Shown here piece by piece: positions 11,933-24,645 of a DNA stretch of 64,000 nt. Below the pieces are notes generated by a model that was not told where the DNA came from, did no database searches, and saw nothing but the letters and a program-made list of their open reading frames with translations. A program made the position numbers and the translations under genes. Source of the stretch: Portulaca oleracea (taxonomy: Eukaryota > Streptophyta > Magnoliopsida > Caryophyllales > Portulacaceae); NCBI GenBank assembly GCA_029582165.1, contig CM055879.1:34266330-34330329 (forward strand), in the 5' to 3' direction. Each line of letters starts with the position of its first letter. The stretch's first letter is position 1.

Positions 11933-13774
11933 TTATAAGCTCAGACGAGAGGGAGAGAGAAGGGGAAGGGGAAGAGTCGCAAAATTTTCAAGTGGAAGAA
12001 AACCGCGGGACCAACAAAATCGAACCTCAACCTCCTTTCTACCTTTCCAAAACTGTCCATTAATGGTGTGTAAAATTAATGGGTATAAGTTAAATTTCAT
12101 AACTTTTGTTAAATTTTGATAATTTTTGTCAAAATTATTTGTTTTTGTCAAAATTATTTGTTTTAACTTTGTTTATTTTTGGTAAATTTAGGTAAAAATT
12201 GACAAATTTGATTTATCCGTGAATTTAACATGCACTTAATTTTTTTTTTTAAGAGCAGGATTGGTACCAGAGAGTCATCATAATTCATATTAAGAATTCA
12301 ATAGTTAATAATATTAAATATCAATACTTAATATTAAAGGTCAATAGTATCCCGAATCAGCCTTTTCATAAACGTTAGTTTATAAGGAAATATTGTTTAC
12401 ATCTGGATAGAGATCCACATGTAAATATAAGGGTGTGTATAGTAAAAAGTAGTTAGGTAAAAGTTAACTTTTGATAATTTTTGGTAACTTTTGATAACTT
12501 TTGACAAATTTATGGTAATGTATCAAAATTATCTTTTTTTATTTTTTAAATTTGGTAAGTTTTGATAAATTTTGGTAAATTTACAGTAAGTTTGTTATTG
12601 CTGTTGTTGTATCCTTGTATTTAATTACTGTTGTAAACATTATTTCACCTCATTTATTAAAATATTTATAAATTCATTAAAAATATTCTACTAAATATAT
12701 ACCCTTCTTTTTTTTCAACATCCCTCATTAATTCTTCCCCCGTTGCACCAATTCTACTAAATATATTTAATCCTAAAAGTCATTAAGCCTAAGATTCACA
12801 TAAGAAATTCCACAAAGATTATCAAAACAGTGAAACAAAACCTACAACAGCTAAAAAGATACAACACAAGTGTTCCGTAAAAGAACCATCAATTCTACAA
12901 AACCACTCCAAGAAGAAATTAATCATTTTGTCTTATTTTCTTTTTCAACATCCCTTAACATAAGTGTTCCCCCGTTGCACCTTGTTCTCCAATGACCTTT
13001 TTACCACAAACATTTCTTACAGTTATCCCTTAACATACAAACTTTACGTCTATATTTTTGAAATCTTTGAGCTTTATAGGAGTTTCATTTGAGGTAGACT
13101 TAACCTTTCAAGATGTATTCAATACCCTCCTCCACTTAGATTTCAACAAGAGCTTATATTTTTTTTTTCTTTCTCCTGAAATCAATTTCCTAGTCTGATA
13201 TTGGACTTACAAAAATCATCACTATCATTTTAACCGAGTTTAGAAAATATGTTATCATATTTTGTCCACTTAGATTTCAACAAGGGCTTATCTTGTGTAC
13301 TTATTTCTAATCTCACATTCACTTATTTTCATTTTGATTAACAAATAAGAAATTTGGAAACTCATAAACACATTTCTATTTTCATTTTCATTCTTAGTAC
13401 AAAATTCTTATTCCCATTTCCATTCAACCGGGCCATGAGGAGCCTTTTTTCCTATGTTTTTGGGTTCTTTTATTTCTTTGTTAGCAACACAGTAACTAGT
13501 TTAAACTTCTTTGCTAATCACAAACCCAAGACTAGATCAAACCTACATTAACTCGAAAAATACCATGGTCTTATTATTAATCAGGATAGTTACATACTGT
13601 AAATCTTTGTCCCCAGTTCTCCTTTCATTTTTTTTTTTTTTTTGGTTTGAGGTGTGGGATGGAGAATTACACAGGTGGTAGAAAAAATGAAAATGAGATA
13701 TCAACAAATACAATCACCACTGATGCAGAAAAGCCTCTTATTTCCCAGGAAGCAATCTTCAAGTATTAACAGAA
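11933..13774. other. Spacer between xylanase copies B and C
   Basis: A GA-rich stretch (11945-11975 on the plus strand, so CT-rich in the transcript) precedes copy B, as in copy C. The remainder is AT-rich with loose TTTTGGTAAATTT-type repetition around 12090-12600. The end nearest copy C carries that gene's 3' flank. No other gene is seen. Confidence 0.6.
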
Positions 13775-16700
13775 TCACAAATCCAATGTGACCACCAGAG
13801 GAGAGCTGCCTTTGTCAACGACAAATGTTTTCTTGACAGTCTTACCCAGCATCACAACTTCGACCTCATAAGCTCCATGAAATCCCCTGAAACTGAACTG
13901 CCCTTGATCATCGACGTGACCATGAGAACGAGTCAGCCATTCCTGCTTGAGTTGTAGGTACCTCTTCCCGGCTTCATTAATATCCCCTTCCGCGTTCACA
14001 AGGTGCGAATTTTCTCTGCTCATGAAAAGCTCCCAGAATCCCCACAACATGACTCCTTCAACAGCTGGATGCGCGTAGGCCTCCCTAAGCATCACTTCCA
14101 AATCATCTGCTCGTACGTGCTCGTTGATGGAAGACACGTCGAGCTCAGTGAACCAGATCGGAAGTCCAAGAATTCCCAACTTATCGAGGGCAGAACATAC
14201 GATTGAACCAATGGGACTGTCTATGTGGCCCTGAATGCCAACCCCTCCAACCGGGGCACCTTGTTCTTGCAAGCCTAGAACGTGGTCGATGTACCTCTCG
14301 GGGCTTGATCTCGGGTCACATCCGTCTTCGACGTGGTAGTCGTTGACGAATAAGAGGGCGGATGGGTCAAGTTGGTGGGCCGTCTTGAACATGTCGGCTC
14401 GAATGTCTTTGCCTAGATGGTCCTGGTAAAATGAACCATGAAGCATCTCGTTGTTCACGTCATAGTGCCTGAATTTTCCCTTGTAGCGGGTGAGAAGGCT
14501 TGTCAGACGGTTTTGGACTGCTGTGGATAGGTCGTTTTTGTTGAGGGCCTTAACCCATGGTTGAACTGTGTCATCCACTTCCCAGAAGATGCAATGCCCT
14601 CGAGTGTCAATGTTGTTTTTTTGGCATAGATCTAACATTTCATCAGCATCCCTGTAGTTCAGATTTCCCTGCTGTGCCTCTGTCCAATACCACTTCAGCT
14701 CATTCCCAAACACGGCCCAGTTGAAGTTCTTCACGAAGAAAGCCACGAAGTCTTCGTTGTCTATGTTTGTCCTCATAATGCAAGAACCGAATGGAAAGAT
14801 GTTCTTTGTTTGCCTGACCTTCACAAAGCACCCTACAGCACTGCCTCCAGTTGGGCCGTTGAATTTCAACACCACATCACGTTTACGTATCTGTAACACA
14901 TCAAATTTCAGTTTGTGAACTTTTTTCTCAACAATTAAGCGAAAAATGAGGGGAAAAGGAAAGAAATTGCAAGTGGGTACCTTGTCGGTCTCCTTCCTCA
15001 AGTGTTTGAATCTTGCATGTCGATCAACAGCGAATATCTGGAGACCGGCAAGCATTAAGTCAACCCCCGGAACAGGACCTTGAACGTAAACCATAACCTT
15101 GGACGGCTGCTTCTCAATTCTGAAAGAACCACCAATTTCATGCCACCTGTCATCGTTGATCTCAACTTGGCCCCCATTGACCCACTGACCATCTACACTC
15201 ACTGCGACGTTGACATTCTGGGGCCCTGAAGCAACTGAACTAACTTTGACCCAAGCAGACACTTGGTACGTCAGGAAGAGCTTGATGTTGTCGGTGATCA
15301 TCTGAGCGGGGCCCATCCAGTTCTGTGTTCGATTGGTCACGAGAATGTATTGGCCACTTAAAAGCTCATGAGCTCCAAGGGAATCCCGGGCCATTGGAGG
15401 AAGAATATGTGGGGACCCACTAGCAACACTTAGCGTGCAATTGCCAAGAGGAAACCAGCCGTTGGTGGTGCCATCGCTCAGTTCGCTGTTCTGGATTATA
15501 TTTACTCCAAGCGCAGCATTCTACAAAGATGAACAATTTGTCAATCAAATAAGTACACAGAATAGGCTGCTTGCTTTGTCATCTGATGATAAACCTTGCC
15601 CGATTCACAGAAATACATGAAGCATCCAACAAAGGCAAAGAAAACAGCATATATATGAATCTAAAATTCCCAACATTACACAGAGACATTGAAGAAAAAT
15701 GTGTAACTGACCTCAATAACTGGGGGAGTGGATGGAGGAGTTTTAGGGGCATGCTTTACTTCCAAACTGTTAACAAGAATATCTGTTCCAGGAGGAGGTC
15801 CTTCCAAATAGATGACAACATTTGAAGGATTGCCATTTATAAGGAACTTCCCCTGTAGCTGTACCCAATCTTTGTCTGTTGCCTGCACACTTTTACAATG
15901 AAGACGCTCCTCTTTAGTCAAAGTTCATTTGTATAAAAAAAAAATTAAGTTATGTACAACTGAAGGCACAGACCAATCTCTTTTCCATATCTTTCAATCA
16001 TGAGTAACGACATATGTCTTGGGGCAAGACACTGTTTGAGTGACATATCGCTTACAAATATAACATGCAATGCCCACATAACGTAGAGATCAAAGGAATA
16101 CGTGATTATAGAATGCAGTGAGGAGCCAATAGATAGATCGCAAGGGGGTTAGAACTCACTTTGAAATGCCTACATACTGCTCACGCTTGTCTGGAGATTG
16201 AACCCAGAGAGTGGCTTGGACATTGGCACTGGTGACATTGTTGCCGTATATCCGAACAACAGCAGTAACCTCGTAAGCCAACTTTCTTTTCACTCTTGCT
16301 GAGATGTCCTGCTGAATGCCATTCCAAGTTTGCGTGCGTCCAGTTGCTGCTGCAAAGACTTTGCCAGATTGTGGAACAATCTTTCCATCTGCCATTGAGT
16401 CATGCAGCACAACTTGGCATCCTCTTCCTGACCAGTTATTCAGCCCGTCCTCGAATTTGGGGTTTAATATGATATTTTCATCTCCATCAGCACATATTCT
16501 GCCCTTGTTTTTAGCCTAGTAAAATGCAACACAGAGCGAATGAGAATTTCATGTCATCTTGTCAAAGAATTTTGGATACTGGAGATGAAATGAAGAATTC
16601 GAATAACATAATTTACATAGTAGAAGGAACATTAATTAGTGTGAAGCTATAGAAGACACTTTATGATTACTTCACATACCACGGCGCTAGGACAAGTGAT

Positions 16701-18625
16701 GGAAACAGACTTGATAAGCAGTTCCACCCCGGGCGAAGGCCCTTCAAGGTAGAACACAACACGATCAGGCATTTGCGACAGTTTAAAGCTGCCTTCCAAG
16801 GTCTCCCACCTCCCCTTTGACACCGTAACTCTGTCGAAACATTCAACACACACATTAGTATCTTCATCATGTAAAAATAGAATAACTTTGAAGTTGGAGG
16901 AAAAGCTTGATCACCTTTGAATGAACAAATACTGGGTATCTGATCCCTTGTACTCTAACTTCAAAGTGGCTATAACATCAGAAGATCCTTCACAACCCAA
17001 TGCTCCAACACATGCAGAAACATTGTAAGCAGAACCGGGAGAGACTCTGCTCGTTATATCCTGTTCTAGTCCTTGCCAACACTCTTTCCTGTTTGTAACT
17101 ACAGCATACCCACCACCCAAGTTCGCCGACATTTCTTTGGCATTTCCTGACTCAGGTGGAACTACATATGCCTCACAGCAATTGGGATGCCATGAATCCA
17201 GGCCTTCGTGAAAGTTGTGATTCAGTATAATATTTTCCACAACATCACTTACCACGTCCATACTTCCGTTCACTTTCTGTTACCAAAAGTGATGAAAATC
17301 TGTGAGATTACTCTGATTTCCTTCTACACTAACAACTAGAACAGGAGAATTCAGATTAACGCTTAACAGGTAGTTTGCTAGCATATATAATATGTAGAAC
17401 CAAGAGCATATATAGCAAACTTGAGGCTAGAGTTCACAAACTGCATTTATTGCATATAGATACATACTAATACTATCCGTCTCTGCACACGGAATAAAGA
17501 ACACCATACTAGAGCTACTAGCATACCGACTTGTTAATACACACCATTAACAAGAATTCAAATCTTACAAGATACTCCACCTTTGTTTCATCCCTCTTTC
17601 TAAAAGACTATAAAACAGTTGGAAAGGTAGAATAGCCTCTTTCTTTTTGGTTTGTTAGACTTTAAAAACACTTTGGTCCATACTGCAAATAGCTATACCC
17701 ATGCTGCTCAATCTATTTAAAAACGCTTGCTTGTGTTTAGCATTTTGCTTTGGTCCATACGTCAAAGAATTACCACATTTGTACCTAGCAGGTTGTTGAA
17801 GCAAAACTGAGGCAATAGGATTTAACTACCAACTACATGGGTCCATGTTTATTTGTCTCCAACAAACTTGTAGGCTAAACAATAGATTAACAATCATATG
17901 CGTTCTTTTGAGGGATAGATTTAGGTAAGATAAATTTTGGTAAATATTGGTTGGCATTGGCAAAGTGCGTAAAATTTTTTAAAAGTTGGGTAACTTGAGT
18001 AATGTATGATACGAGTATTTCCCACATGTTTTGTAACATTTTCAAAATTGTACACATGCTTCCAATACTTTGCCAACTAATATGTATCAAATATATCCAA
18101 CCTAAATTTATCCTAAAAAAAAAATACACTTAAAAATCATTGTAGTTCTACATTGTACCCAGATTCTAGAATGCTTGCTCTATGTTTGAAGTCCTTGATC
18201 TTTGCATGCATTTGACCTTCCTCTACAGTCAAAGCATACCAAACCAATGCAGGAGTGGTTGGAATAGGTGAAATGCAAAATACAAATTGACAAGGAAATC
18301 TCAACAGTAATTGCAGAATTAGAAGAACCCAGATGAAACTTTCCCAGGACAATTTGCATCAAAATTGAACAAATTCATACCTCTTCCTCAACATTGCACC
18401 CATTCATCTCACTTGGGTTCTCCATATTCTGATTCTGCTCGCTGGATCTTGTTGTAAATTCCTGAAAACAACGAGAAAGAAAGAACCAAAGTTTAACCAA
18501 AAATTTGAACTGGGTTTCCATAAATTGTTGCAATGATTCGAATAGTTGACAATTGCTACCTGATTATGCTTGAATCTGGGCTTGTTGGCTCGACGTGGGA
18601 AGCAGCAACCTGGGATTCTGCTCAT
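13775..18625 (-). CDS. CBM22-GH10 endo-1,4-beta-xylanase, copy C (intact)
   Basis: This hydrolyses beta-1,4-xylan in cell walls, similar to plant XYN1 proteins. Eight exons: 18560-18625, 18381-18461, 16915-17276, 16680-16830, 16160-16515, 15712-15889, 14981-15520, 13775-14890. Phases fit throughout and give 949 residues. Domains: N-terminal tail 1-49 (Cys-rich start MSRIPGCCFPRR, no obvious signal peptide), CBM22 at about 50-220, 221-398 and 399-578, GH10 at about 600-900, then a short beta-rich tail. The GH10 acid/base is Glu726 (DVNNEMLHG) and the nucleophile Glu827 (WFTELDV); the subsite motif HCIFWEV is present. The start at 18625 is chosen because the exon is conserved in all three copies. 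A second in-frame ATG in exon 2 would give 915 residues. The paralogues are head-to-tail tandem duplicates. Confidence 0.93.
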
Positions 18626-18635
18626 TTATAAGTTA

Positions 18636-18678
18636 AGAGAGAGGGAGAGATAGAAAGAGAAAGAGAAAGAGAGAGAAA
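18636..18678 (-). promoter_or_regulatory. CT-rich leader upstream of xylanase copy C
   Basis: A purine run on the plus strand (GAGAGGGAGAGA... to GAGAGAGAAA) is a pyrimidine-rich tract in the transcript, 11 bp before the start codon. Copy B has a similar tract at the same place (11945-11975). It resembles CT-rich leaders or Y-patches common in plant 5' regions. The function is inferred only. Confidence 0.35.
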
Positions 18679-18759
18679 TTTCAAGTGAAGTAGAAGAAAA
18701 GCGCGGGACCAACCAACCTCAACCTTCTAATCAAACCCATCTCCATTAATGACAGTATT

Positions 18760-19250
18760 CACTTATTTTAAGAGGTCATTTTCCTGGGTTTTTGGGTTCT
18801 TTTGTTCCTATGTTGTCCTAACTAAAATCAATATAAACCCTAGATAAAACCTAATGACCTAGTTTTAAAATTCAAAATGAAGTATCAAGTTTGAAGGGTG
18901 TTTTGCTTTGGCTTACAGGTTTGTGAAGAGATAAATTATTAGTTTAAAATGTAAGCTTGAATTGAAATTTAAGGTTCTGCTTAGGTCTTGATTACTCCTT
19001 TGGATTTGTTTATTGCTCAAGTATTCCTTTCTTGTACATTCTTCTACTGCTAGTTTTGTTTTTTGTATTTTTCTTGGGGAAAGTTAGTTCTACATCCACC
19101 ATGGGGGATGTAGTCTTGTACCAAGATCTGGTACACCAATTTGATCCCTAACCCTATTGTGGGTTTTGTGGCATTGAAAGCAAATTGATAATAATTCTTA
19201 CGTTTTTTGGATTTAAATTTAAACTATCGATTTTGATAAAATGTCCAAAA

Positions 19251-19306
<56 letters not shown>

Positions 19307-20515
19307 AACGATCTAAACTTTGGAACGGTTCGATTTCAGTAGACTTCCATTGACTTAAGAGTATGATATAAATGGGACGCATATGAGTCAGGTCTAGTTG
19401 GACCCAAACTAAGTTTCATCAATTTTTTTGGACCTAGACCTATCGGGTCCATATTGGGTTTTTAATAAGTCCAACATTCTTATATATGTTTTTTATTAGT
19501 TTTACCAAATTTTCGGGTTAATTTGTAGTTGCACACTTGTATAAATAATGACTACTCTGTCTAAATGCACCCGTTTCCAACACAATAAAGACATCTAGTT
19601 CAACGTGCAAGACTACGAGTGAATCAAACATACAAACATTACAAAAGTTATCAATTCTAAGAATATAACTAAACAACTTAAATACAAAACAGATAGAGGG
19701 AGTCAAGGGCTCCCATGGGGTGTGCCCTGTAGGTAGGCGATTGGAAGTGGAAGTTTTAAAGTTGGAACAAACACTAGGTTTAGGGTTTCTTTTCAGTATG
19801 AGGCATATTCAGTACTAGCAAACAAAAGTATTCAAAAAAAATTATAATTTTGATGGATCCATGAGTCGAGTCCATGGGTCTATGCCCGAACCTAGACCCA
19901 TGCCTGCCAAATTTTTGGTGGACCTAGACCGGTTGGGTCTATTAGTACAAAATGACAACTTAATGGTAGTACATTAAATCCAATGCACTAAACTTTTTGT
20001 GGTACGAACCCTTATATTACCACTTTGAAAAGTTGAAATGCACGGAGCATTTGATTGGAAAATTTTCTAGGAAAGTTAATCATTTTTTTCTAGTTAATAA
20101 ATTTTTGTCATGTTTGATTGTACCTAATAGATGAAAAATTTTAACTATGTGACTCATTATTTACTCATAAACTCAATACATAGTTTTCCAATAAGAAGCT
20201 AATGAAAATCTTTTTTAGAAAAAGGGAAAAATTTTCTCAAACAAGTCACCATCAACAAAAAGATTTCTTCAAATTTATGCAACTTTCAAACAAAATTCTA
20301 GCTAGCTAAAACATTGATGTTTGCTCTTTTGCAAAGCCCTAATTTCTATGGAATCAGTCCAATTATACACTAATTCATGTTATTTCAGTAGATATATAGA
20401 TGTTGGGTACATCAAATTGGGTTGACTTAAATAGTTTTCGTTAGTTTATGTAGAAATAAGTAGAAGTAGGTAATGAGTTGTTTGGCTAAGGGTTGACTTA
20501 AATAGTTTTCGTTAG
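18760..20515. other. Gene-free AT-rich spacer
   Basis: No exon series is seen here. A TA microsatellite lies at 19255-19303. Two similar phrases on GGACCTAGACC occur around 19430 and 19920. A 24-bp segment beginning GTTGACTTAAATAG is repeated at about 20421 and 20491, just before the palindrome. Confidence 0.6.
19255..19303. repeat. (TA)n microsatellite, about 24 units
   Basis: Uninterrupted TA dinucleotides for 49 bp. Confidence 0.95.
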
Positions 20516-20842
20516 TGTATGTTTATGAGATGATCCTCAACCTATTTTTGATATTATGGATGTGTTCCTAGTCCAATATGAATCATAAGCAAGACCCATC
20601 AATCTCCTAGGCAAAATAACCAAACTTACACAAACCTATTTCTACATAAAGAAAGACATAAATATATATAGAGTGGATAATCCACTCTATATATATTTAT
20701 GTCTTTCTTTATGTAGAAATAGGTTTGTGTAAGTTTGGTTATTTTGCCTAGGAGATTGATGGGTCTTGCTTATGATTCATATTGGACTAGGAACACATCC
20801 ATAATATCAAAAATAGGTTGAGGATCATCTCATAAACATACA
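20516..20842. repeat. Perfect 327-bp palindrome (163-bp arms, 1-bp centre)
   Basis: The left arm 20516-20678 and right arm 20680-20842 read as exact reverse complements by eye. The axis is at A20679 in TAGAGTGGAT-A-ATCCACTCTA. Left-arm landmarks such as CTAGTCCAATATGAATC and AGACCCATCAATCTCC reappear inverted in the right arm. There is no spacer and no coding content. The transcript would fold into one long hairpin. Confidence 0.92.
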
Positions 20843-21228
20843 TTTTCAAATACCAACACATAGAACTCAACAATCTCAGCACTATTTTTATGGATTTTGA
20901 ACTTTTAATAGCAATATCAACATAACAACCAAATAAACAAGATAAAAATATGATCACTTATAAAGATTACTCACCCAAGTGATCTAAGCTCCCATAAGTA
21001 GATGCATACAGGAAGAACACCACCAACAAACCCCCTTGATTAACGAAAGCAACCCCACTCAAGTTGATATAAAGCAACGCCAATCAACTTTAAAAGAGAT
21101 TAAACCAAAAGCACCACCATGAAGGCTAAAGCTTAAGAGAGAGTTTTAGTTTGATTCTCAAATATACTCTTTCTATTGATACTCAACAATAAGTAAATTA
21201 CTCCCATACAAAAACATGAGTTACATTT

Positions 21229-21243
21229 CTCTCTCTCTCTCTC

Positions 21244-21274
<31 letters not shown>

Positions 21275-21275
21275 A
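21229..21275. repeat. Compound microsatellite (CT)n(AT)n(GT)n
   Basis: Eight CT units, four AT units and about eleven GT units follow one another without interruption. Confidence 0.95.
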
Positions 21276-21524
21276 GGTCCTCTAATTAACCTAAGTTTCA
21301 GAATGGATCATAGCGCGTGAGAGTCTAGGTTACGGGCATGACCTGCTTCCTGGGATGACGTGTGCTATCATAACCATGTCCCTCATTTCTTGCATGAGGC
21401 GCCAAGACCTCAACATGAGGTCAAGACCGTGACATAGGACATCACAATCGTGACTTGCCTTCTGGCCTTGATGGTCACAATCACCCTGGGGGATGGTCAC
21501 GATCATGACACTGATAGTCACAAG

Positions 21525-21818
21525 TGTAATACCTCGGGTATGTGGTTAAAGTGTGGCTTGAAAGGATTGAAATGACTACTTATATCACCAAGGTGCACCT
21601 TCTTTTATGGTAGTTCATTCATTGGGAACTCCTCAGTTAAGCATGCTTGGCTGGGAGTAGTCTCAGGATGGGTGACCTCCTGGGAAGTTTTCCTAAGCAG
21701 CGTGTGAGCGAGGACAAAGCACGCTGGAAAGACTCGTGGTGATTTGTGGGGTCAGTCGTCGATCCTTAAAGCGGTTATCGGTAATGTTTGCGGCCCGGGA
21801 GGGGGCCGAGGCGTTACA
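21525..21818 (+). mobile_element. Cassandra-type solo LTR (TRIM retrotransposon)
   Basis: The 294-bp unit begins TGTAATACCTCGG and ends CCGAGGCGTTACA, so its ends are near inverted repeats of the TG...CA type. It is flanked by a perfect 5-bp target duplication ACAAG (21520-21524 and 21819-21823). The middle contains a 5S rRNA-like block. An LTR carrying 5S sequence is the hallmark of Cassandra elements. No second LTR or internal region is present, so this is a solo LTR left by recombination between LTRs. Confidence 0.88.
21624..21692 (+). other. 5S rRNA-like internal promoter block in the Cassandra LTR
   Basis: From GGGAACTCCTCAGTTAAG onward, the block parallels the 3' two-thirds of plant 5S rRNA. 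It includes the box A-like AGTTAAGCATGCTTGG and box C-like GGATGGGTGACCTCCTGGGA. It lacks a 5S-like beginning and is not a 5S gene. In Cassandra this block carries the RNA polymerase III control region. Confidence 0.8.
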
Positions 21819-23396
21819 ACAAGTGTGACCTCTTCTCTGGGATGGAGGCCTAGATTAGCAGATGAGTCACAAGCGTGACACTGAACGTCATGGTCATGAC
21901 CGGGTGTTTGGCTTGCGGGGCATGATCGTGTCACAACTGACACGGTCCTGTCTTTCATTTCTTTCTTCTTCTTCTTCTTCTTCTTCTTTATCTTCCAAAG
22001 TGTGATCCAAGCTCACGTAGGTGAAAAATTGGCTTGGATCCATTTCAACAGTTATTCATGCCAGGGCTACGTCGACCTTTAGACCGTTAAGGATCCACAA
22101 GAGTAGCTCATGGACCCATGGCCAGGTTGAAAATCCCTTAATCATGGGCCCGAATATACTTGTAGATTGCAAGGACGTCTTGGGTCCAAGCCTTTATCAT
22201 ACAGGCCTCGGGAGTGCTCACGAAGGCAACCCAATCGATCACGAGGTTCCTCGGGAGTTCCAGATCAGCTTATTATGTATAACTTGGTACTCTATGTCTG
22301 ACCTATAAAACTTACGGGTAATTATCCCTGAGATACGCATTCGGTAGACTAGCACAAAACTTCACTCTTATGTTCCCATTTCGTAAAAAAGTTGTTAAGA
22401 TTAATTAACTCTGTTAATTAGATAATTAGAATTATATCTTTGATATAACTATTAGTTTGTTTAGGTTGATTTAAGGATAAGTATTAAACTGTAAATAACA
22501 ATAATGACATATTCATTTTACAATTTTTGCATATTAAAATCTTTGTTTCTTATCAATATTTAAACCTTATAGGAAGCTTAGAAGATGAGAGATGGTAGCT
22601 AATATCTTATTTTTATTTTTATTAAGGTAAGATAGATGATATACATTAGCTAAGAAACTTTATCTCAACTATTCTACATTTCTACCAAAATTGTAGCTAA
22701 ACCTAAGTACTTTGATGGCCTACTTGGTAGGTAATTTGGACATGGGTTCAATCTAACTATTATACTACATAAAATTTATCATTGAAAAGAATAAAGGATT
22801 AATAAACTTACCTATCTTCAATTAACAAGATTAATTATGGACCAAGCTAAACTAATAAACCTATAGTCAGCTGATAAGGTAATAACTTACTTGACATGAT
22901 TGTGACTTTCTATCTTGGAAGTCATGAGATCAATTTCAATAATTTGCAAGTCTCCTTGTATGGAGATGGGTAAGGTCATGAATAAGTCAGTTGGCTTACT
23001 TTAGATCTCCCCGAATCACTAGATCCATTTGCTATACATTTGAAATGGAAGTCCAATTTATATGATTCGAACTTATCATTGTAAGAAAAAAAAGAAATGT
23101 AAAAAAATAAACCTTTAATCAAATGTGAACATAATGTTATACCCAATACCCATCTCTAGCTTATAATAAGATTATTGATTTTTCCGTAACTAAATATTTA
23201 TTTTTGTTCTGATTTTAATTTTGGAAAAGATAATTTCTCAAAATTTCAAAAAAACAAAAAAGCCATGCATACACTAAACAAAAATACAAAATTACCCCTT
23301 AAACCCCACGCGCTATGGCAAGGACTAAATTTACGCGGTTTTTGCCAGCTGGATGAAATAGCGTGGGCCCTACGCCCACCAAGAAATGCAAATTAT
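21819..23396. other. Gene-free spacer
   Basis: A (CTT)n run lies at about 21963-21989. The DNA on both sides of the Cassandra LTR (21310-21960) is rich in CACAATCGTGAC-like phrases, suggesting one interrupted repeat. The rest is AT-rich with no gene recognised. Confidence 0.55.
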
Positions 23397-24645
23397 TGTA
23401 TGCTCCTGGAGCACATGACATGACAGCCATGTCAGATTTTTTTTTTTTTTTAAATTCAGTAACTACTTGGCGGTTACCAGCTCCTGTTGAATCGAATTGT
23501 TCACTGAAGATAACATCATTGTTCACCATACGATGTTCACTAACTTGAACTGGATTGTTCACTGACATTAATGTGATTGTTCATTTACTTTAACTGTGTT
23601 GTTCACTTAATTCAATTACGTTGTTCATTTACTTCTACTATATTGTTCACTGAGCTTGTTTTACATAGTTTACTCTAAAAAGTTTAGATTGTTCATTATA
23701 ACTTTTTGTTCACTTGAAAGATTAAGATGGTTTACTCTTGAAATCAATTTATAATTTATAATCTTCTTATGTGACAAAATTTCTATCATTAGAAGTCGTT
23801 AAAGTTATTATTCACAAACTAATTCAATATTATGCACTTTTAGAAGATGAACAATGATAAATTGAACGACGTATAAGATGAATAATGATAATATATATGA
23901 TGAACAATGGCTCATGTACATTGAACAATAACATAATGAACAATGGAAGCCTTTCTAGTGAACAACCATCAGTTATATGATGAACAATTACAATACATGT
24001 AGTGAACAATCTCAACAAATATGGTGAACAAGGGAATTGACGATGCCAAATTAAATCAGTGAACAATGTCCTTTCTTCTGGTGCTAGTTGCTGTCCCGAG
24101 CGACGAAGTAGTACGACAAGACACCACCAACAGCAACCAGGCTCCATTGATGGTGGTTACGTCTAGGTTCGATGGAAGTGACGGTGGTGCGGAGGATCCC
24201 GACGACTAGGCTACAATTGGTGGTTGAGGAGTACATGAAGCAGGCAGTGAGTGATAGATGTGTAAGAAACTCAACCCCGGGTGCGCGGAGTTTCGCGTAG
24301 GTCGCCGGTGGCTGGTCGGAGAGCCAATGGTGGCGTTCGATCGGTGGTTACTAATGGAAGGTGGCCTGAGACAAACCAAAAGAGGGTGCTAGGGATTGAG
24401 AGAGGAGTGCAAGAGTTGAGAGGTGGTGGTGTTGACGGTGATGGCGGTATTGCGGGCGGTGATAGTGGTTGGGAGGATGAGGAGAGAGAGAGAGGATGAA
24501 TCTCCTCAATTGATTTATATAGCTAAATAAACGTGGGTTTATGGATGCAGTTACAACAATTTTTTTGTTTTATTTTTTTATAAACCAAATGCCACTTGTT
24601 GCTGATGTGGATCTAGAGCACATACTCCTGGTGCACATAATAGAT
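23397..24645. mobile_element. Candidate non-autonomous DNA element with facing GTTCAC/GTGAAC arrays
   Basis: The left boundary region reads TATGCTCCTGGAGCACATG. The right region contains GAGCACATACTCCTGGTGCA, whose reverse complement is similar. Inside, 23498-23720 holds about ten GTTCAC/GTTCAT motifs and 23847-24065 about ten GTGAAC/ATGAAC motifs, mirror-arranged. A GC-richer block (24100-24500) with a purine-rich end follows. No transposase and no clear target duplication were found, so class and limits are uncertain. Confidence 0.4.

Noticed and set aside
20044..20230. Possible family-1 MITE (GAGCATTTGATTGGAAAATT)
   Set aside because: Only one end resembles the family; the right end cannot be placed.
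22021..22308. 95-codon plus-strand ORF
   Set aside because: No domain, no splice context and a low-information composition. It lies in repeat-like DNA near the Cassandra LTR.
24281..24499. Gly/Arg-rich 72-codon ORF
   Set aside because: The composition follows a GGTGGTG/GGAGAGAG purine-rich tract and not a protein family. It lies inside the candidate mobile element.
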